The notes beneath the pieces were generated by a model, which was not told the origin of the DNA, searched no databases, and saw only the letters and a list, made by a program, of their open reading frames with translations. Both the position numbers and the translations under genes were made by a program. Shown here piece after piece: positions 38,489 to 50,605 of a stretch of DNA of 64,000 bases (within the stretch, counting starts at the first letter, position 1; the number at the start of each line of letters is the position of its first letter). Source of the DNA: Marchantia polymorpha subsp. ruderalis (lineage: Eukaryota; Streptophyta; Marchantiopsida; Marchantiales; Marchantiaceae); assembly GCA_037833965.1 (NCBI GenBank), contig AP031353.1, forward strand, positions 21,950,501-22,014,500. The letters are read 5' to 3'.

Positions 38489-39895
38489 ATGGACAATGAC
38501 GTCCATAGTCTCATTTTTGTTCTTTTATTGCAGTTCACTCTGTTTTGCACGATGGAATCTCTTGATAGAGATCAAAGTATCATCTTGATGTGGAACTGGC
38601 ATCAAACCTATTGCATTTCTATTATGGTGCAAAGATTCATGCTAGGGAGAGTCACAAGATCTCGACGTTTATGGGCCCATGATAGAGGGTTGGGGGAACC
38701 TGGGTTTTTTGATCGAAACTTACTCGGATCATTCAATGCGAGGGAGTTCAAGAGTCGCATGCGAATGGATGTTTCCAGTTTTGAGTTCCTGTGTTCCACT
38801 CTTGCGCCTTCGTTGCGGAGACAAGATACCAACATGCGCTCGGCTATACCGGTTCAAGTGAAGGTGGCGGTCTCCATTTCAAGATTGGCCACAGGTAACT
38901 CCATGCAGAGCATTGCGGATTTATATAGGATTGGTCTTTCAACAAGTCAACAGGCTGTTAATCAGTTCACTCATGCTGTGAAATTGCTACTTCTGAAGAG
39001 ATTCATTCGGTGGCCTTCCACCACCACTATGGATAAATTTGCTAGAGAGTTTGAAGATATTCATGGAATACCGTATGTGGTTGGTGCGGTGGATGGTTCT
39101 CACATACCAATTGTGGCACCTAGTCTACATGCGGCTGATTATTACAATCGTAAAGGATTTCACTCTATACTATTGCAAGGTGTTGTATCTAGCAAGTGCC
39201 TATTTTGGGATTTTGACATAGGATGGGCCGGATCCATGCATGACGCTAACTTATGGGGAAGAACCGCAATTGGGCAATTTTGCGAAGCTGGAAAGCTTGC
39301 GCCTTATGCTTTGGTTGGAGATGCGGCCTACCCATGCCGCCCTTGGATGTTAGCTCCCTTCAGAGGTCACAAAGACGGGCTAACTCGAGAGGAATACAAC
39401 TGGAACTTTGTTCAGAGTTCCACTCGTATGTGCATTGAGCGAGCATTTGGAATGCTTAAGGGTAGGTGGCGAATATTGTTAAAAAGAGTTGACGTGAAAC
39501 TGAAGAACATGCCTGAGTTGGTGAGTACTTGCCTTGTGTTACATAACATGTGCATCATCCTAGGAGACAACTTCTGGAAAACAGAGTGGTTGCAAGAGGC
39601 ATCAGATGAAGTGCACAATGGATTGTCACTTATGACACCTTCGGGTCCTGCGAGACAAGAGAAGCTTGCAGTGGCTAACCATGCTTTACATAGCCTTGCT
39701 GGAATTGAAGACAACTCTCGAGAAACATTGGAGTACTTCAAACAGGAGATCGCAAGAGAATTTCAAATTTCAATGACAACTGGAGGTAAAACTGCAAAGG
39801 AGTTGTCTGCAAGGCGGAACGGCATTGCCAGGAGTTTGTGGATGGCAAAAACAGGAGAGTGTATGGCAGAAACATTTTCCATGGACGTTGAGTAG
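38489..39895 (+). CDS. PIF/Harbinger (HARBI1-like) DDE transposase
   Basis: A 468-residue intact frame encoding the nuclease that cuts and joins Harbinger transposon ends. The catalytic triad is visible: D202 (VVGAVDGSHIPI), D278 (LVGDAAYPC) and E317 (IERAFGMLKGRWRIL), with the family landmarks AADYYNRKGFHSI and LHNMCI. A DNA-binding helical region (about residues 85-170, ending SIADLYRIGLSTSQQAV) precedes it. The first 21 residues are hydrophobic and atypical, so the ATG at residue 22 (MESLDRDQ) may be the real start. The gene converges with its partner gene, 0.67 kb away on the other strand. No stop or frameshift breaks it. Confidence 0.93.
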   Translation: MDNDVHSLIFVLLLQFTLFCTMESLDRDQSIILMWNWHQTYCISIMVQRFMLGRVTRSRRLWAHDRGLGEPGFFDRNLLGSFNAREFKSRMRMDVSSFEFLCSTLAPSLRRQDTNMRSAIPVQVKVAVSISRLATGNSMQSIADLYRIGLSTSQQAVNQFTHAVKLLLLKRFIRWPSTTTMDKFAREFEDIHGIPYVVGAVDGSHIPIVAPSLHAADYYNRKGFHSILLQGVVSSKCLFWDFDIGWAGSMHDANLWGRTAIGQFCEAGKLAPYALVGDAAYPCRPWMLAPFRGHKDGLTREEYNWNFVQSSTRMCIERAFGMLKGRWRILLKRVDVKLKNMPELVSTCLVLHNMCIILGDNFWKTEWLQEASDEVHNGLSLMTPSGPARQEKLAVANHALHSLAGIEDNSRETLEYFKQEIAREFQISMTTGGKTAKELSARRNGIARSLWMAKTGECMAETFSMDVE

Positions 39896-40562
39896 TCTAG
39901 CCTAGTATTTGATGTTCGGTGCACTTTCTGAAGCTAGCAAGTAGTAAAATTTTTAGTGAACTATTTAGACTTGTGGCGTTAGACATCTGTTATGAGGATT
40001 AACGTAATATCTACATATAATAAAATCCACATATACTGATCCAAGTACATGCTTCATAATCAGAGAAATCTATTATCACTCTAAATTCCATGCGCAATCA
40101 ACACACTTTGAACTCACTGTTTCACCTTGTATTTTAATGCACTACTGACAAGTTAAGCAAAAGAAATCAGAACAGGTCAGAGAAAGTACTGTACTGTCCT
40201 TCGGACAAGAGTAATTTTCTGGTTCTCACACTGATTAGTCATGACACCAATCGTTCAAATTGGTGTACAAATGAATGCAGACATTATGCTACATCAAGCT
40301 TGTACCTTGTACATGCTTCAACTCTATACAAATGAATACAAACATTATTCTACATGAAAGCAGGCTCAAAAGTGCTAGAAGAATCAACCAACTTTAGTTC
40401 TTGAAAAAAGAAACAAACAGAACTCAAAAGGTTTGAAAAACCACCAAACAAATCAACAATGTATTAGTATAAGTATCACATTGTCATTTCATGTCGTGAA
40501 GACATAAAGAATAATCTGAAATCCATTTCTCTTACATACTGTCCACCTAAATTATTCTTCAA

Positions 40563-43500
40563 CTAGAGTTTATCAACCAATTTCTCCATGGTTTTTTGCA
40601 TACTCATTAATAGTGCCATTTTTATATCATCATTGCTCTTCAAACTCTCTAGCATAATCTTACTACTCTCTTTCAGCTCTCCAAGACATCTTTCCAAGAA
40701 CAAATCCTCTTTTCGTTTAGGCTCCGGTGATTTTGATGAACTCTCCCCACTTTTTTGCTCCTTTGTATTTGTCTCCGAAGTGACGCTGCACTTCACTCCA
40801 TCTCCGTCCATAACATCGGCATGGGCATGTGAAACTACGTTTGCCCTGTCAAACATAAACTCGTCCACCAAGAGATACCATCGACATTTCTCCGATCGTT
40901 GCGATCCCGACTTCATATTCATTGCCTTGTCTTCTTTGTATTCGGTATAGATGGAACTCCATTTTTTTCTACATGCTTCACTGTCTTTATTGAAATCAGG
41001 ACACATGGACACAAGCTTCGTGTTAAGCCGTGACCAATTATCGACACCTGAACAAAACACAAACGCATAAGAGTGTATTAAAAAACACAATCAATGAGAA
41101 TTGACATACACTAAATTACTAACTCACTAAGCATAGCTTTTATGATCATGTGCAGTATCTGTTTCTGGTCAACTTCAAAACCAAAAGCCAAGACAAAAGA
41201 AGCGTGCAAACAGTCGCAGTTCTAGATATTGTACAAAGATATGTGAGCACATTTGTTCGTAGCACACAAGGTATACCTACTAAACAGAATCCATCAACTG
41301 ACAGAACGATGGGGAAAAAATTGATTGCTTCATGATGATTTTAGGCACTGTAGGCATACATGGTGTATGCAATAGAAAAGAAACTCTATAATAGGATCCT
41401 TTTGTATACCAGCTCGGAAATCTGTGACTCTTCTAGTAGATGCATTGTTTGAAGGCAATCTATATGCTCCTATAAGTAAGCATGGAATGCAAATATCCGA
41501 TTTGTACACAACTCTTGGCGGCCTGTGGCCAAGAGAAGCCTGAGAACAACCACCGGATCCAGTAGCATATGTATCCAACGTAGAAGAATTATCAACACCT
41601 AAGCACAAGCAGCACAAGCTCGAAGTAGGTGTAACAAGTTGTGAAATAAATTTGAAAGAAAGAAATAAGTTCTTTCTGTTAAAATTAAGTGAAGTCAATC
41701 GGGTGTACATTGCTGAGACATCAGAAACATAAAAAAATCGTGTATAGTGCTATGTGTGTGCTGGTACAAGTTACTCAGCCTTGGGGCCATATATAGCTAG
41801 AAGTGACTGGGATTTTCAGTCTACGTGCTGCTTACAATACAAGGAATGCCAGGATGTGTCAGGATGTAGGCATATCCCATCAGCACCCTCTTGTCAGGAA
41901 AGCACCAATGTCGCTGAGTTGAACCAATATCATGGTTGTCAAGAAATGTCACAGCTTTTTGAGGATTCCACCCTGTCACAGTAAATAAGACCGGGTGTAC
42001 TGAGAAGAGTTGGTTCAACAGATCTTTGATCATCTTACCATGGTATCGACATTTCCCTACGACAGAGGAGTAGCAACAAGAAAACCACAACCAACTTCAC
42101 CAGTCCAGACAAAGAAAAACTCAACGAGAACACCTTTCGTCCAAATCGGCAGTATAATTGCAATAAACTGAACAAAGGCGGCTGGATCATCCCTGACGAA
42201 CATTAATAAAAGGACATTTTGGGAACCATGCAGGATAAATAGACCCGACAGTCACAAGTATTCTAGCTGAGAACTGGAAGTAAAGATCTCTTGTGTGTAT
42301 AATTTTCAGATATAGGTCCAATCGCGAAATCGGCTTCGACGTATTTAGAGGTCTGATACGAACATGTTGACTTCAGAGCGTTCTCAAGGCAAGGAAAGGC
42401 TGAAGTACTGACCAGAGGCACTTACACCCTAGACGCAGGTAACTAGAGAATAAATGTAGAATCAGAAATAAAACAGGAGTATGCATAGCTTAAACTACAG
42501 GTCCTTTATTCTGTCAAACACAAACAGTACACCACCAGAGCAAGGTAAAGGGCAAGATTGATAAGAAATAAAGAGACAAACACTGAGGATAAGAAAGAAG
42601 ACTGATGATGGAGACTTCCCTCTTAATGCACAAACAATTAAATGCTTTTTGGTTTTTACGGCCGTCAAACTGCTAGTAGAGGTGGAGGTTGTCTAAATTG
42701 TTACCACTTTAGACGGGCATTCGTAAGTCATAGTTGGTGGTACTCAATGTAGAAGTAATGTGTTGAATAACTATCTGGAACAAAGAGGTCTTAGTGGTAT
42801 TCCCGCAAGAGATTAAATTTCAACAGGTTTAGAAGGTTGTGTTTTACCTCTTCAACTTTCAGACCTGGTGTACTTCTAAGCTTAATCACATGAAAGCTGA
42901 TTATTCTAGAGTTAGCTTAGAGAGTACGTGCTCACGCCACTCCAACTCTACAATGCACGCTTCAAATTATGCTGAATGCATTTTGTAAAAAAGAAGTACA
43001 GAAGCTGTCTAAGGCTGTATCACAACCTATGATTGATAGACGTCACATGATATGAGCTCAGAATGTAAACTCAGAATAAAAGCTGACCATGTGAAGCACA
43101 TGGATTTTACCAAGCATGCACTACTGTTCCTTGTTAAAAAAGCATTAGATTAAGCATACTGAACAATAGTAACAATAACTGATATGCGAACGAAGTGTAA
43201 GAAAACACTTGCAACTCAATTTAGTGTATCGACTGTAGACAATTCTTCAAAATCGATTCTAATGTTATTGTTTCTAAGTATATAAGTTTATAAGTTTCCT
43301 GAGTTCATGTGCACAGATACAAGACGGTATGGACAACTGGAGATCACAACGAAGGGAAGTTGATATGGCTCTGCCTGCCAACCCACCAAGATTTGAACCC
43401 GCCACAAAATGGACACATTCACGGGAGAATCTTGAAATCGAGTAAGTAAAGAGATTGTAGTGGTACATATTGCTATGAAGGAAAAATGGATTTCACAGTT

Positions 43501-44583
43501 TGCTTGAATGTTTTGTTACTTCGTTATTCGGATAGTCAAGTAGATAGTATGAATCTCAAAGTGAAACTGTCATCTGAAAGCGTGAAATAACACTCAGTCA
43601 AAGCCTGCCGGTTACAATTCAGATGTCCTACTTCCTGCAAGTAATATGATCTCGGAATTAATCTGTTAGAATCTCAAATAGTTTCGAATCTTACACATCT
43701 ATTCAGGAAATGCACTGCACCTTCTTATATGCCTACTGGACTGCTCGGGTAGAAGTATTCTGAGAATTAATCTATACCCCCAGTAATTCATATCCCAAAG
43801 ACACTAACCGAGATACTCGTAAATTGCGTGCTTTCACGTACATCTACATGCTGCTATATAATCTGAGTCCTCTACCTGCAAACGACTTTTCGAGGACTGC
43901 GAGCAGTCCTCTTCGAGGAGAAAGACAGCAGCGAGCACATCGCTGTCCGGCAGAGCTTGATTTATGTAACTGATAGAAACTTAATCTAAGAATGTAGCAA
44001 TCTACAATCCAAGAACAACGATGATTTCGTGGCCATAAACAATGTTGGGCGAGCAATTGTTTCGAATCGTGCAATATACTTATCACGGCAGCAACTGAAG
44101 TAAATGAATATGCGACTCACCTTGCTTTGGCGGGGCTGAAAATGCACTATGCATTTCTCCTCGCAGTGTAATCAGTTGAATGATCCAATGATCCTTCCAA
44201 AGCACATTACTCTTTGAAACGTCGATTTCCTCTTTCACGCCATCCACCTGAGTAATTTCAGGTTTTTTACGAGCAATTCTTCGTTTCTTGCTAATTTTCG
44301 TCGGTATAGCATCAACTTCACTTAATTCGACTTTCTCATTACCAGTATTGAATCCAACGGGGAGGCTCGCAGAAATGTTACTTGCTGGTGGAAAGTGCAT
44401 TCCCGGGAGTGAATGCACGAAGGGTTGTGGAAAAATAAAACCTGGGTGTGGAAACTTTCCGAAAAATGGCGACATTGGAATGGTAGTACTACCCTGCGTA
44501 TTGCTATCCGATCCCATAGCCGGACAGTTGGAACCTGATGCATTATTCGTGAAATCATACGGCGGAGTTCCCTGTGACTCCAT
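40563..44583 (-). CDS. Harbinger partner protein, Myb/SANT-like (trihelix) DNA-binding
   Basis: CDS complement(join(40563..41047,44121..44583)), 315 residues. PIF/Harbinger transposition needs such a Myb/SANT protein to bind ends and import the nuclease. Exon 1 starts at the ATG at 44583 ([11 protein letters not shown]), has a Pro/Phe-rich stretch, a basic patch ([10 protein letters not shown]) and the beginning of the domain ([20 protein letters not shown]). It ends CAAG|GTGAGT; exon 2 resumes after TTCAG and completes the domain ([49 protein letters not shown]), then an acidic linker and a helical C-terminus ([19 protein letters not shown]). The phase joins exactly at a glycine. The intron is 3073 bp and contains foreign exon-like pieces. 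Confidence 0.85.
41330..41598 (-). other. Possible alternative terminal exon of the Harbinger partner gene
   Basis: After TTAG at 41599-41600 the reading [10 protein letters not shown]... mimics the start of the true exon 2 ([10 protein letters not shown]...) and is in the same phase relative to exon 1. It stays open for about 89 codons to a stop at 41330. The rest resembles nothing (contains [19 protein letters not shown]). It could be a decayed duplicate of exon 2 or a functional alternative 3' exon giving a truncated protein. Confidence 0.3.
41836..41972 (-). pseudogene. Captured alpha-amylase exon
   Basis: A 137-bp segment with an acceptor (TGTGACAG|GG) and a donor (ATT|GTAAGC) encodes 45 residues of plant alpha-amylase (GH13): [20 protein letters not shown], then [14 protein letters not shown], covering the conserved FxDNHD region that holds a catalytic aspartate. 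The usual NHDT is NHDI here. No other amylase exon was recognised on this strand nearby, so this is a fragment, not a gene. It lies within the intron of the Harbinger partner gene, same strand, and could be spliced in as a cassette. Confidence 0.85.
43317..43441 (+). other. Exon-like open segment with splice sites, unidentified
   Basis: A 125-bp stretch is open and bounded by GCACAG and GTAAGT. It reads [20 protein letters not shown] and then [11 protein letters not shown], which looks like real protein, but I do not recognise the family. It lies in the partner-gene intron on the opposite strand and may be a second captured exon. Confidence 0.3.
43892..43911. repeat. Perfect 9-bp hairpin, 2-nt loop
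   Basis: GAGGACTGC, GA, GCAGTCCTC. It lies in the partner-gene intron. Confidence 0.75.
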
Positions 44584-44839
44584 CGCGTCGAGAAAATCTT
44601 GAGAAATCCTATCAAGTGGAAGTGCTCTTCGAAAAAACTTGTAAAAGGCGCGAATGTCCACGTGGAGTTGGAATTTCCATAAAAATCGGGTTTCCGGGCG
44701 GAAGTGCCTGGTACTCCGGAACGATAGTTTTTTTTGCCACCTAGGATTTTTCTAATTGCCGCTCCCTCTCGTGTGGTAAGGGGGGCAGCAGTCCTGCCAA
44801 TGAGAGTCGAGTATTCTTTGCCGGTGCCGGTCGTGTGGT

Positions 44840-46358
44840 TTGGGCCTGAAGCGCAAGTCCAGATCTACATAATTTTGAACGCGGGAGTAGTTTTACCACG
44901 CTCATCTTGTGTCACTCTCCTAGGACTGTCCACTGGCACGAGAAGCGGGAAAACCCGCTGGTATGTAGGAGGATCAGGCACTTGGCGACACCTCACTGGA
45001 CACACGATGGTGACTACAGAATCCACTAAGGACGGCACTCTGTGACAGGACCAGGAGAACCTGCTGGGTTCAGGATCAGAGTAAGGGCTATGGCCCAGCA
45101 CAGTCGCAGGATTGACAGGCTACATCATACCTTCAACAACGTGAGTAAGGCAGTACCAGTATAGTCTGGAGCAGATGATCCACACTGGTCCCTCGGAAAT
45201 CTATCTCGAGCAGACCAAAAATAGATTTGTAGCTTCTATTAGAGACGAGTGATTTTACGCCGGGTAGATCCTGCGTGTCAGAGCAAGAAGAACGAAGGAA
45301 AGCATGGTTCGATCTTCCTATTCTCGTTCACTTGTTCTTCAAGACATAAGTCAAATTCGAAATATTAATAATCAAATTTGCAGATTTAACAGTTATAGAA
45401 AGTCATTTACAATAGTAATCAGCAAATAACTGAAAGTCAGTCTGCATGCATTTGTGGAATTGCATGAGAAGAGAACTGTAATTACTGTTCTATAGCTACT
45501 TTTCTTATATTCTAAAAAATTGGTTTCCACAAACTTCGGCCTCAGTGTCCTGGTGCATATAGCTCGGGTGTCAGGAAAAGGATATTGATAAACTGGTCAA
45601 ACTCGATTGTTGAAATCCGTTCCGAAGAGCTAGCACTTTCGGTGACTGAAAAGTCAAAATTCAAATACAATTCTTTTCTTTTCGGAGGGATCTAACCACG
45701 GAAAGAGTGGAGAAACAGCTACAATGCCAGGGATGGGCGGTAAAAAATCATCGTGTATGAAGGAATTCGATAGCAGATCGAATAAAACGAACCGATGCAC
45801 AGTTTTGTGAGCAATTTTCGTGTTCCCATTTCCCTTGCGACGTTGACGTCCCAGGGTTCAGGTCGTGCTGACATTTGACTCGTTTGAGACGGTGTCACGG
45901 AATTTGCGTCGTTCTCTTCCTGCACCCCATTAGCTATAGTAAAACTTCACCACATCCATCTGCGCATGATGGAGGGTGAGGTCGTCATTGTCCAGATTCG
46001 AAATAAGAGGGATCGTCATCCGAGGCTGGAAGCACAGCCTGGCTTTTTCTTCCCTCCCTTCTCCTCCTTGTTTTGTAGCCTGTCAGTCATTCCTAGATCG
46101 CACTTTTCACTTTCTCGAAGTCGGAGCTAGAGAGAAATCTCGAAGAATCTGCTAATGATTGCTTCTGAAGGCCTGCAGTTCAGTTATATCCATCTGTAGG
46201 CCGCGTCTGAAACGTCTCAGACGTCTGAAAGCACATCGCTGGAGATCTGGTTTGGTCTTCATCGTCAAGCTGATTTGCGTTGTCCTCAGGTCGTCAGCTG
46301 AATTGGTCCACATATCTTGAGCTTTGTGTTTGCTGCCGCGTTCTCATCCTCGTCGAGT
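44840..46358. other. Spacer and presumptive promoter of the LRR gene
   Basis: No gene is recognised up to the LRR start. The last few hundred bases (46000-46358) are richer in GC and include a ctcagacgtctga near-palindrome at about 46211-46224. No convincing TATA box was pinned down. Confidence 0.4.
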
Positions 46359-47696
46359 ATGGCGTCGAGCAAGTTTGTGGACCAAGTCGATGTTCTCGGC
46401 GACATCGTGAGGTCTTGGACACCTGAAAATCGAGAGGATGTGGAAGCGAAGCTTTTGGCAGAGTTGGAGGTCGAGACAATGGTGGTGTTGCACGGATCTG
46501 CCGACAGAGAGACCGGAGACGATGACGACGGAGTTGCGGCCTTAGGAAGGGTGTTGCAGCAGCGCAGTTTCCCTCGAGTCAAAACTCTGGGCCTCGTTTA
46601 CTGCCGGCTGAAACAAGAGCAATCCGTGGCCGAGATCGCCACGGCGATCGGGGCAGGAAATCTACCGAATTTGGAAACTTTGAACTTCGGAAGCAATTCC
46701 AAGATAGGCGATGCAGGTGCCAAGCTCCTGGCCGAGGCTCTGGGGTCGGCCAAGCTCCCCGGTCTGCACCGCCTGCATCTGATCGACAGCGGTGTCGGAG
46801 ACGAGGGTTTGACAGCCTTGGCCAATGCCCTGGGCACGGGCAATACTCCCTCGCTGACGAGATTGCACGTGGGCAGCGAGAACGAGGTGTTCCACAGCTC
46901 CGGAGCCAGCACTTTGGCGCAAGTCTTCGGATCCGGGCACCTTCCAGCTCTGGAGGATCTGAGCCTGCAAGGCTTGGTCGACGAGGAAGGAGTGGTGGCT
47001 CTTCTGAAGGCTCTGGAATTGGGCAAGGTGGGAGAGTTCAAGAACTTGGACTTGAGCAATTGCAAGTTCGGGCTGGAGGGAGCCAAGGCTCTTGCCGACG
47101 TGCTGCAAACACCGCAATTCTCCACCCTGCGGCTGCTGGATCTCCAAGGGAACCCGGCCATCGACGATGCAGCGATTCTGGCTCTGTCCGCAGCGTTCAA
47201 GTCCAACAACCTGAGCAATCTCCGCTGCCTGGGCCTGAAGAAGGTGTCGATGAGCGGGGCGGGGCTGCTGGAGCTGGCCTCCGTGCTGGAATCGGGCCAC
47301 CTGCCCGGCCTCATGGAGCTGTTCGCCGACGGTGCCGAGAACACGCCGGCCAGCGCCGAAGCCCTGGTCAGGGCGTACGAGAAGAACACAGCTCTGGTTG
47401 CTCTGATCACCATCGACTGGCCTACGACCCCCGAGGTGACGGCCGAGGACTGGCCCAGCGCCACTCTGCAGGGCAACGCCGACTTCTTCAAGAGGAGGAA
47501 CAAGGACCGACAGATCGCCATGTCCAGGCAGTTCCGAGGCACGGTGGACAGTGAGGCGTCCGAGGAGAATGCCCAAGACGCCAAGGATGTCGAGACTCTG
47601 CCCGAGAAGAAGGAGACCTCGGAGTTGAAGCCTTGGAAGCGCGGCCTCTCGTTCGCCAGGCGGGATGTCCCCGTGGAAATCAAAGTCTGCAGTTAA
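46359..47696 (+). CDS. Ribonuclease-inhibitor-type leucine-rich repeat protein
   Basis: A 445-residue single-exon protein. The ATG at 46359 (MASSKFVDQV, context gagtATGGC) is used; the upstream extension of the frame has no ATG. Residues about 70-350 form at least eight RI-like repeats of about 28 residues (for example LPNLETLNFGSNSKIGDAGA, LPGLHRLHLIDSGVGDEGL, LRLLDLQGNPAIDDAAI), giving a horseshoe binding surface. No F-box, NB-ARC, TIR, kinase, signal peptide or membrane segment is present. The C-terminal tail (about 380-445) is charged (FKRRNKDR, then acidic, then KPWKRGLSFARR). A cytosolic or nuclear protein-protein adaptor is inferred. Function unknown. Confidence 0.85.
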   Translation: MASSKFVDQVDVLGDIVRSWTPENREDVEAKLLAELEVETMVVLHGSADRETGDDDDGVAALGRVLQQRSFPRVKTLGLVYCRLKQEQSVAEIATAIGAGNLPNLETLNFGSNSKIGDAGAKLLAEALGSAKLPGLHRLHLIDSGVGDEGLTALANALGTGNTPSLTRLHVGSENEVFHSSGASTLAQVFGSGHLPALEDLSLQGLVDEEGVVALLKALELGKVGEFKNLDLSNCKFGLEGAKALADVLQTPQFSTLRLLDLQGNPAIDDAAILALSAAFKSNNLSNLRCLGLKKVSMSGAGLLELASVLESGHLPGLMELFADGAENTPASAEALVRAYEKNTALVALITIDWPTTPEVTAEDWPSATLQGNADFFKRRNKDRQIAMSRQFRGTVDSEASEENAQDAKDVETLPEKKETSELKPWKRGLSFARRDVPVEIKVCS

Positions 47697-48657
47697 ATCT
47701 CGCTAGATTTAAAGTATCGATCATTCATCATCCATTCATTCATTCAGTCAGTTCGGTCGCAATCTTTCAAAAATGTGCCAGGCATTAAATTTATGGGCAA
47801 TGTCAGTGTACTCAAGCATCGACGAGGTCCTGACTGACACTCGATCGATCTTCTGAGTTTAGGATGGAATTGGGTGTCAGCAGGAACAAATTTCCCACAT
47901 ACTATGTATCGTACCTAGAAATATTAACTTCAGGACAGCACCGCCAAACACAAGCATGCTGGTTGATTCTTCGGTGCACCGGTATATGTAAATAAATCCT
48001 TACATTTGAAGTTTTGGCGTCTAGATCCAACATCAGTCTCTGGTGATTGAATACTTTCCATCATTCCTCTTCGCAGTGAGTCGATCCACAATATGGACTT
48101 TGGATATGAACACACTGCCTGGCCGTTCTATGCACTGATGGAAATTCGAACGCCAAGAGGCAAACAAAATTCTATCTACAGGTTGTCCATCGGCTATTTC
48201 AGAACAAGCCACATTGATCTTGTAATCATTCTCAGTCTGAGCACTGTAAAAAGCAGTCGTAGATCTCTGCGGTTTTACATGCAGACAGTAGTCATTCGAA
48301 AGCGAATTGTGTCATCTGTGCATTGTTATACTCTTTGTTAGTTTTCAAATGGATTTGAAGCTGCATGAAACCTCATGAAATCCAGCTAAATCTGGCTAGA
48401 ATGATAAACCAGCAAAATGAGTTCAAGAAAATTTAGAACTGACAGAAATTAATGCCTGTTATGGTTAACCGAGTTTATGCTCATATTGTGCCGTGTTTAC
48501 AACAAATACACCATACCTATTTCATTCCAACAATGGAACATGAGTTGCTTTTTCAGGACTTAAAGTCAAACTTTATGGAATAAAGTTTTGGGTGAAAAAA
48601 ATTCACATTTTATTTCTTTTTTATTAAAATTATATAATATAGTAGAATTATTAGGGG
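47697..48657. other. 3' flank of the LRR gene and spacer
   Basis: Contains the likely 3' UTR (a cattaaatttatggg word near 47784) and a CATT repeat near 47720-47745. No other gene recognised. Confidence 0.45.
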
Positions 48658-49092
48658 GGTGCTAGTTATCACTCACTTAGGGTTAATTAATTCTCACTCT
48701 AATATAGATGATTCTTTAATTGGTTGACCGCGGTACACCCTACCCTGATTGTTACTCATTCCCAATTGTGGGTAATTAGGTCCTACCACTTACTAACCCA
48801 TCTATTAGATTTATTTTAGACCAATTCCGAATTGAATTAATTACAGATTCTCAAATCTAAACGAATATTCTCTAACTATAATTTTTTCCAAGATCAGCCC
48901 TGGAGAATTGTACTTTCCCTCTATCATACAAGTGTTCTATATACTTTTGGATCTAATATTTTGGTCTAAATTCCGTTTTTCAATCTAACAATCGTACACC
49001 CTACCCTAATTGTTACTCCTAGCATACACCAATCAGAGAAGAGTTTGGAATAGAGTGAGTACTGATTAGTCTTAAGTGAAGGATGATTAGCC
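48658..49092. mobile_element. MITE, family A copy 3 (with internal insertion)
   Basis: The left end GCTAGTTATCACTCACTTAG followed by TTCTCACTCTAAT and the right end (inverted GGCTAATCATCCTTCACTTA, then ACTCACTCTATTCC) match the copies at 2.9 and 9.4 kb. A CTAATTGG/CTGATTGG box follows each end. About 225 bp of AT-rich DNA is inserted between two copies of tacaccctaccctrattgtt (48733 and 48991), so the element has grown or been interrupted. No coding capacity. Confidence 0.65.
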
Positions 49093-50353
49093 TTTCTCAA
49101 TTTTTATCATATAAATACTATGAAATTAATAAAGATGAAATCAAAATATAATAATTTGTTGAAATAAAACTGGAGATCACAGTGACCAATCTAACAAAAC
49201 GAGATACAAATGTATAAAGTGGTTTTTTTTTAAGACTTCGGTCTTGAATCAAAATTTGAGAGAAACTTTACTATTGAGATGAAAACACAATAATATTTAT
49301 TACGTAAATATATCAAATTATTTATATATTCAACGTAGTCGACAAATGTCAACTATAAGTAATTGAACATGAAATTATTTTTTAAGCGGAATTAAAGTCA
49401 ACGTGATTAAATTAATAATTAAATATTTTTAATTAAAAATACTTATTTTTTTATGAAATTTAATATGGAAAGTAATAAATAAATGTCTCTATTTTTTATT
49501 TTTCTTAAATCAAAAAATATAAAATTTTGTCAACAATTCAAATCATAATATCAAAAATCAAGAAGTAAATGTACATTTGAATATGAATAAAAAGTTGAAC
49601 ATTTTCATCAATCAAAATGAAGATCAATGAAATCAATGAAAATCTCCAAATGCATCGAATTATAAATTTCACAACTACTAATTTGATAACAATAATGATA
49701 CTTTTTGTGCCATTATAAAAATAAATAATTCTAAGATAAAATTCTTTTGCATTTTTTTCTGAAAAACACTATGAAAAAATAGTTTGTATTTTAAAATGTT
49801 TGTTCGGTAATTTCCCAGAACTAAATAGTTTCCACATCTCTGTACTATTTCATCTTAGAAAAAATTTGTATAAAGTGAACTTCAGATATCAATTACAGAA
49901 AAAATATCCGCTTTTTTCATTAAAAAGTTAAGTCAGAAGTTTTCCATGATGCTTTTGAACAAATAGTGAAACATCTGTTGTTCAAAGGTTATATCTTAAT
50001 TAAAAATCAAGTAAAATTTTCCTTATGATTAGAAAATAATACAAAAATCTGCACGTACCATGATTTGTTACAGATTGGATTTATTGAATCAATTATTTAA
50101 GATGATTAGATTAACTGAAGGATTGAATGAATAAGCTTCACTTTTTAAATTTGCAATATGTTCTTAGTGTGCATAAGTACTTCTTGCAAATCCTTAATAA
50201 TTAAACAATGTTCAATCTTGCATACTCTAAAATATATGTTGTTAATCACGATTCGTGTTTTTTCTCAGCAGAATTTCTTGGGGGATTGAATTTTTTTTGG
50301 ACTGACATCAATCTTCGGACTGAAGATCTCCGTGTGTCGGTTTTTAGTGTTTA
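49093..50353. other. Very AT-rich spacer
   Basis: Low-complexity A- and T-rich DNA. No gene, RNA or repeat recognised. Confidence 0.55.
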
Positions 50354-50358
50354 TTATC

Positions 50359-50605
50359 TATCAAGAAGTAAAGCAATGCATGAAAGAGTCGACACACAGA
50401 TATTGAGTCCCGGAGAGAAGATCTTAGTTTATGGGGAGTGAGCCCGGATGGGGGATACATACCCAATCGTGACATTGGCCATCCGAGAGATCCGAGGCTG
50501 GTCGTGACTAAGTGTCACGACTATTGACTATAGTACAAAGTACACATGTTAAAGAACCTGAGTATACGGAGGATCAAGAAGTGGGTAGTAGTACGACTTC
50601 TAACA
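50359..50605 (-). repeat. 3' LTR of the Copia element
   Basis: 247 bp; on the element strand it begins TGTTAGAAGTCGTACT and ends ...TGATA, so the tips are TG...TA rather than TG...CA. The purine-leaning AAGTGTGAG directly precedes it. It lacks two short insertions found in the other LTR. Confidence 0.9.

Larger units (their letters stand above)
38311..44839. mobile_element. PIF/Harbinger element or locus (candidate ends)
   Basis: An inverted 20-bp motif CCACACGRCCGGCASCGGCA lies at the left (38312-38331) and, reversed, at the right (44819-44838) with two mismatches, bracketing both Harbinger genes. Related CCACAC words occur just outside and inside on both sides (near 38213 and 44770). The span fits an autonomous two-gene element. 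The exact tips and the 3-bp TWA target duplication are not established, so these may be subterminal rather than terminal repeats. Confidence 0.5.
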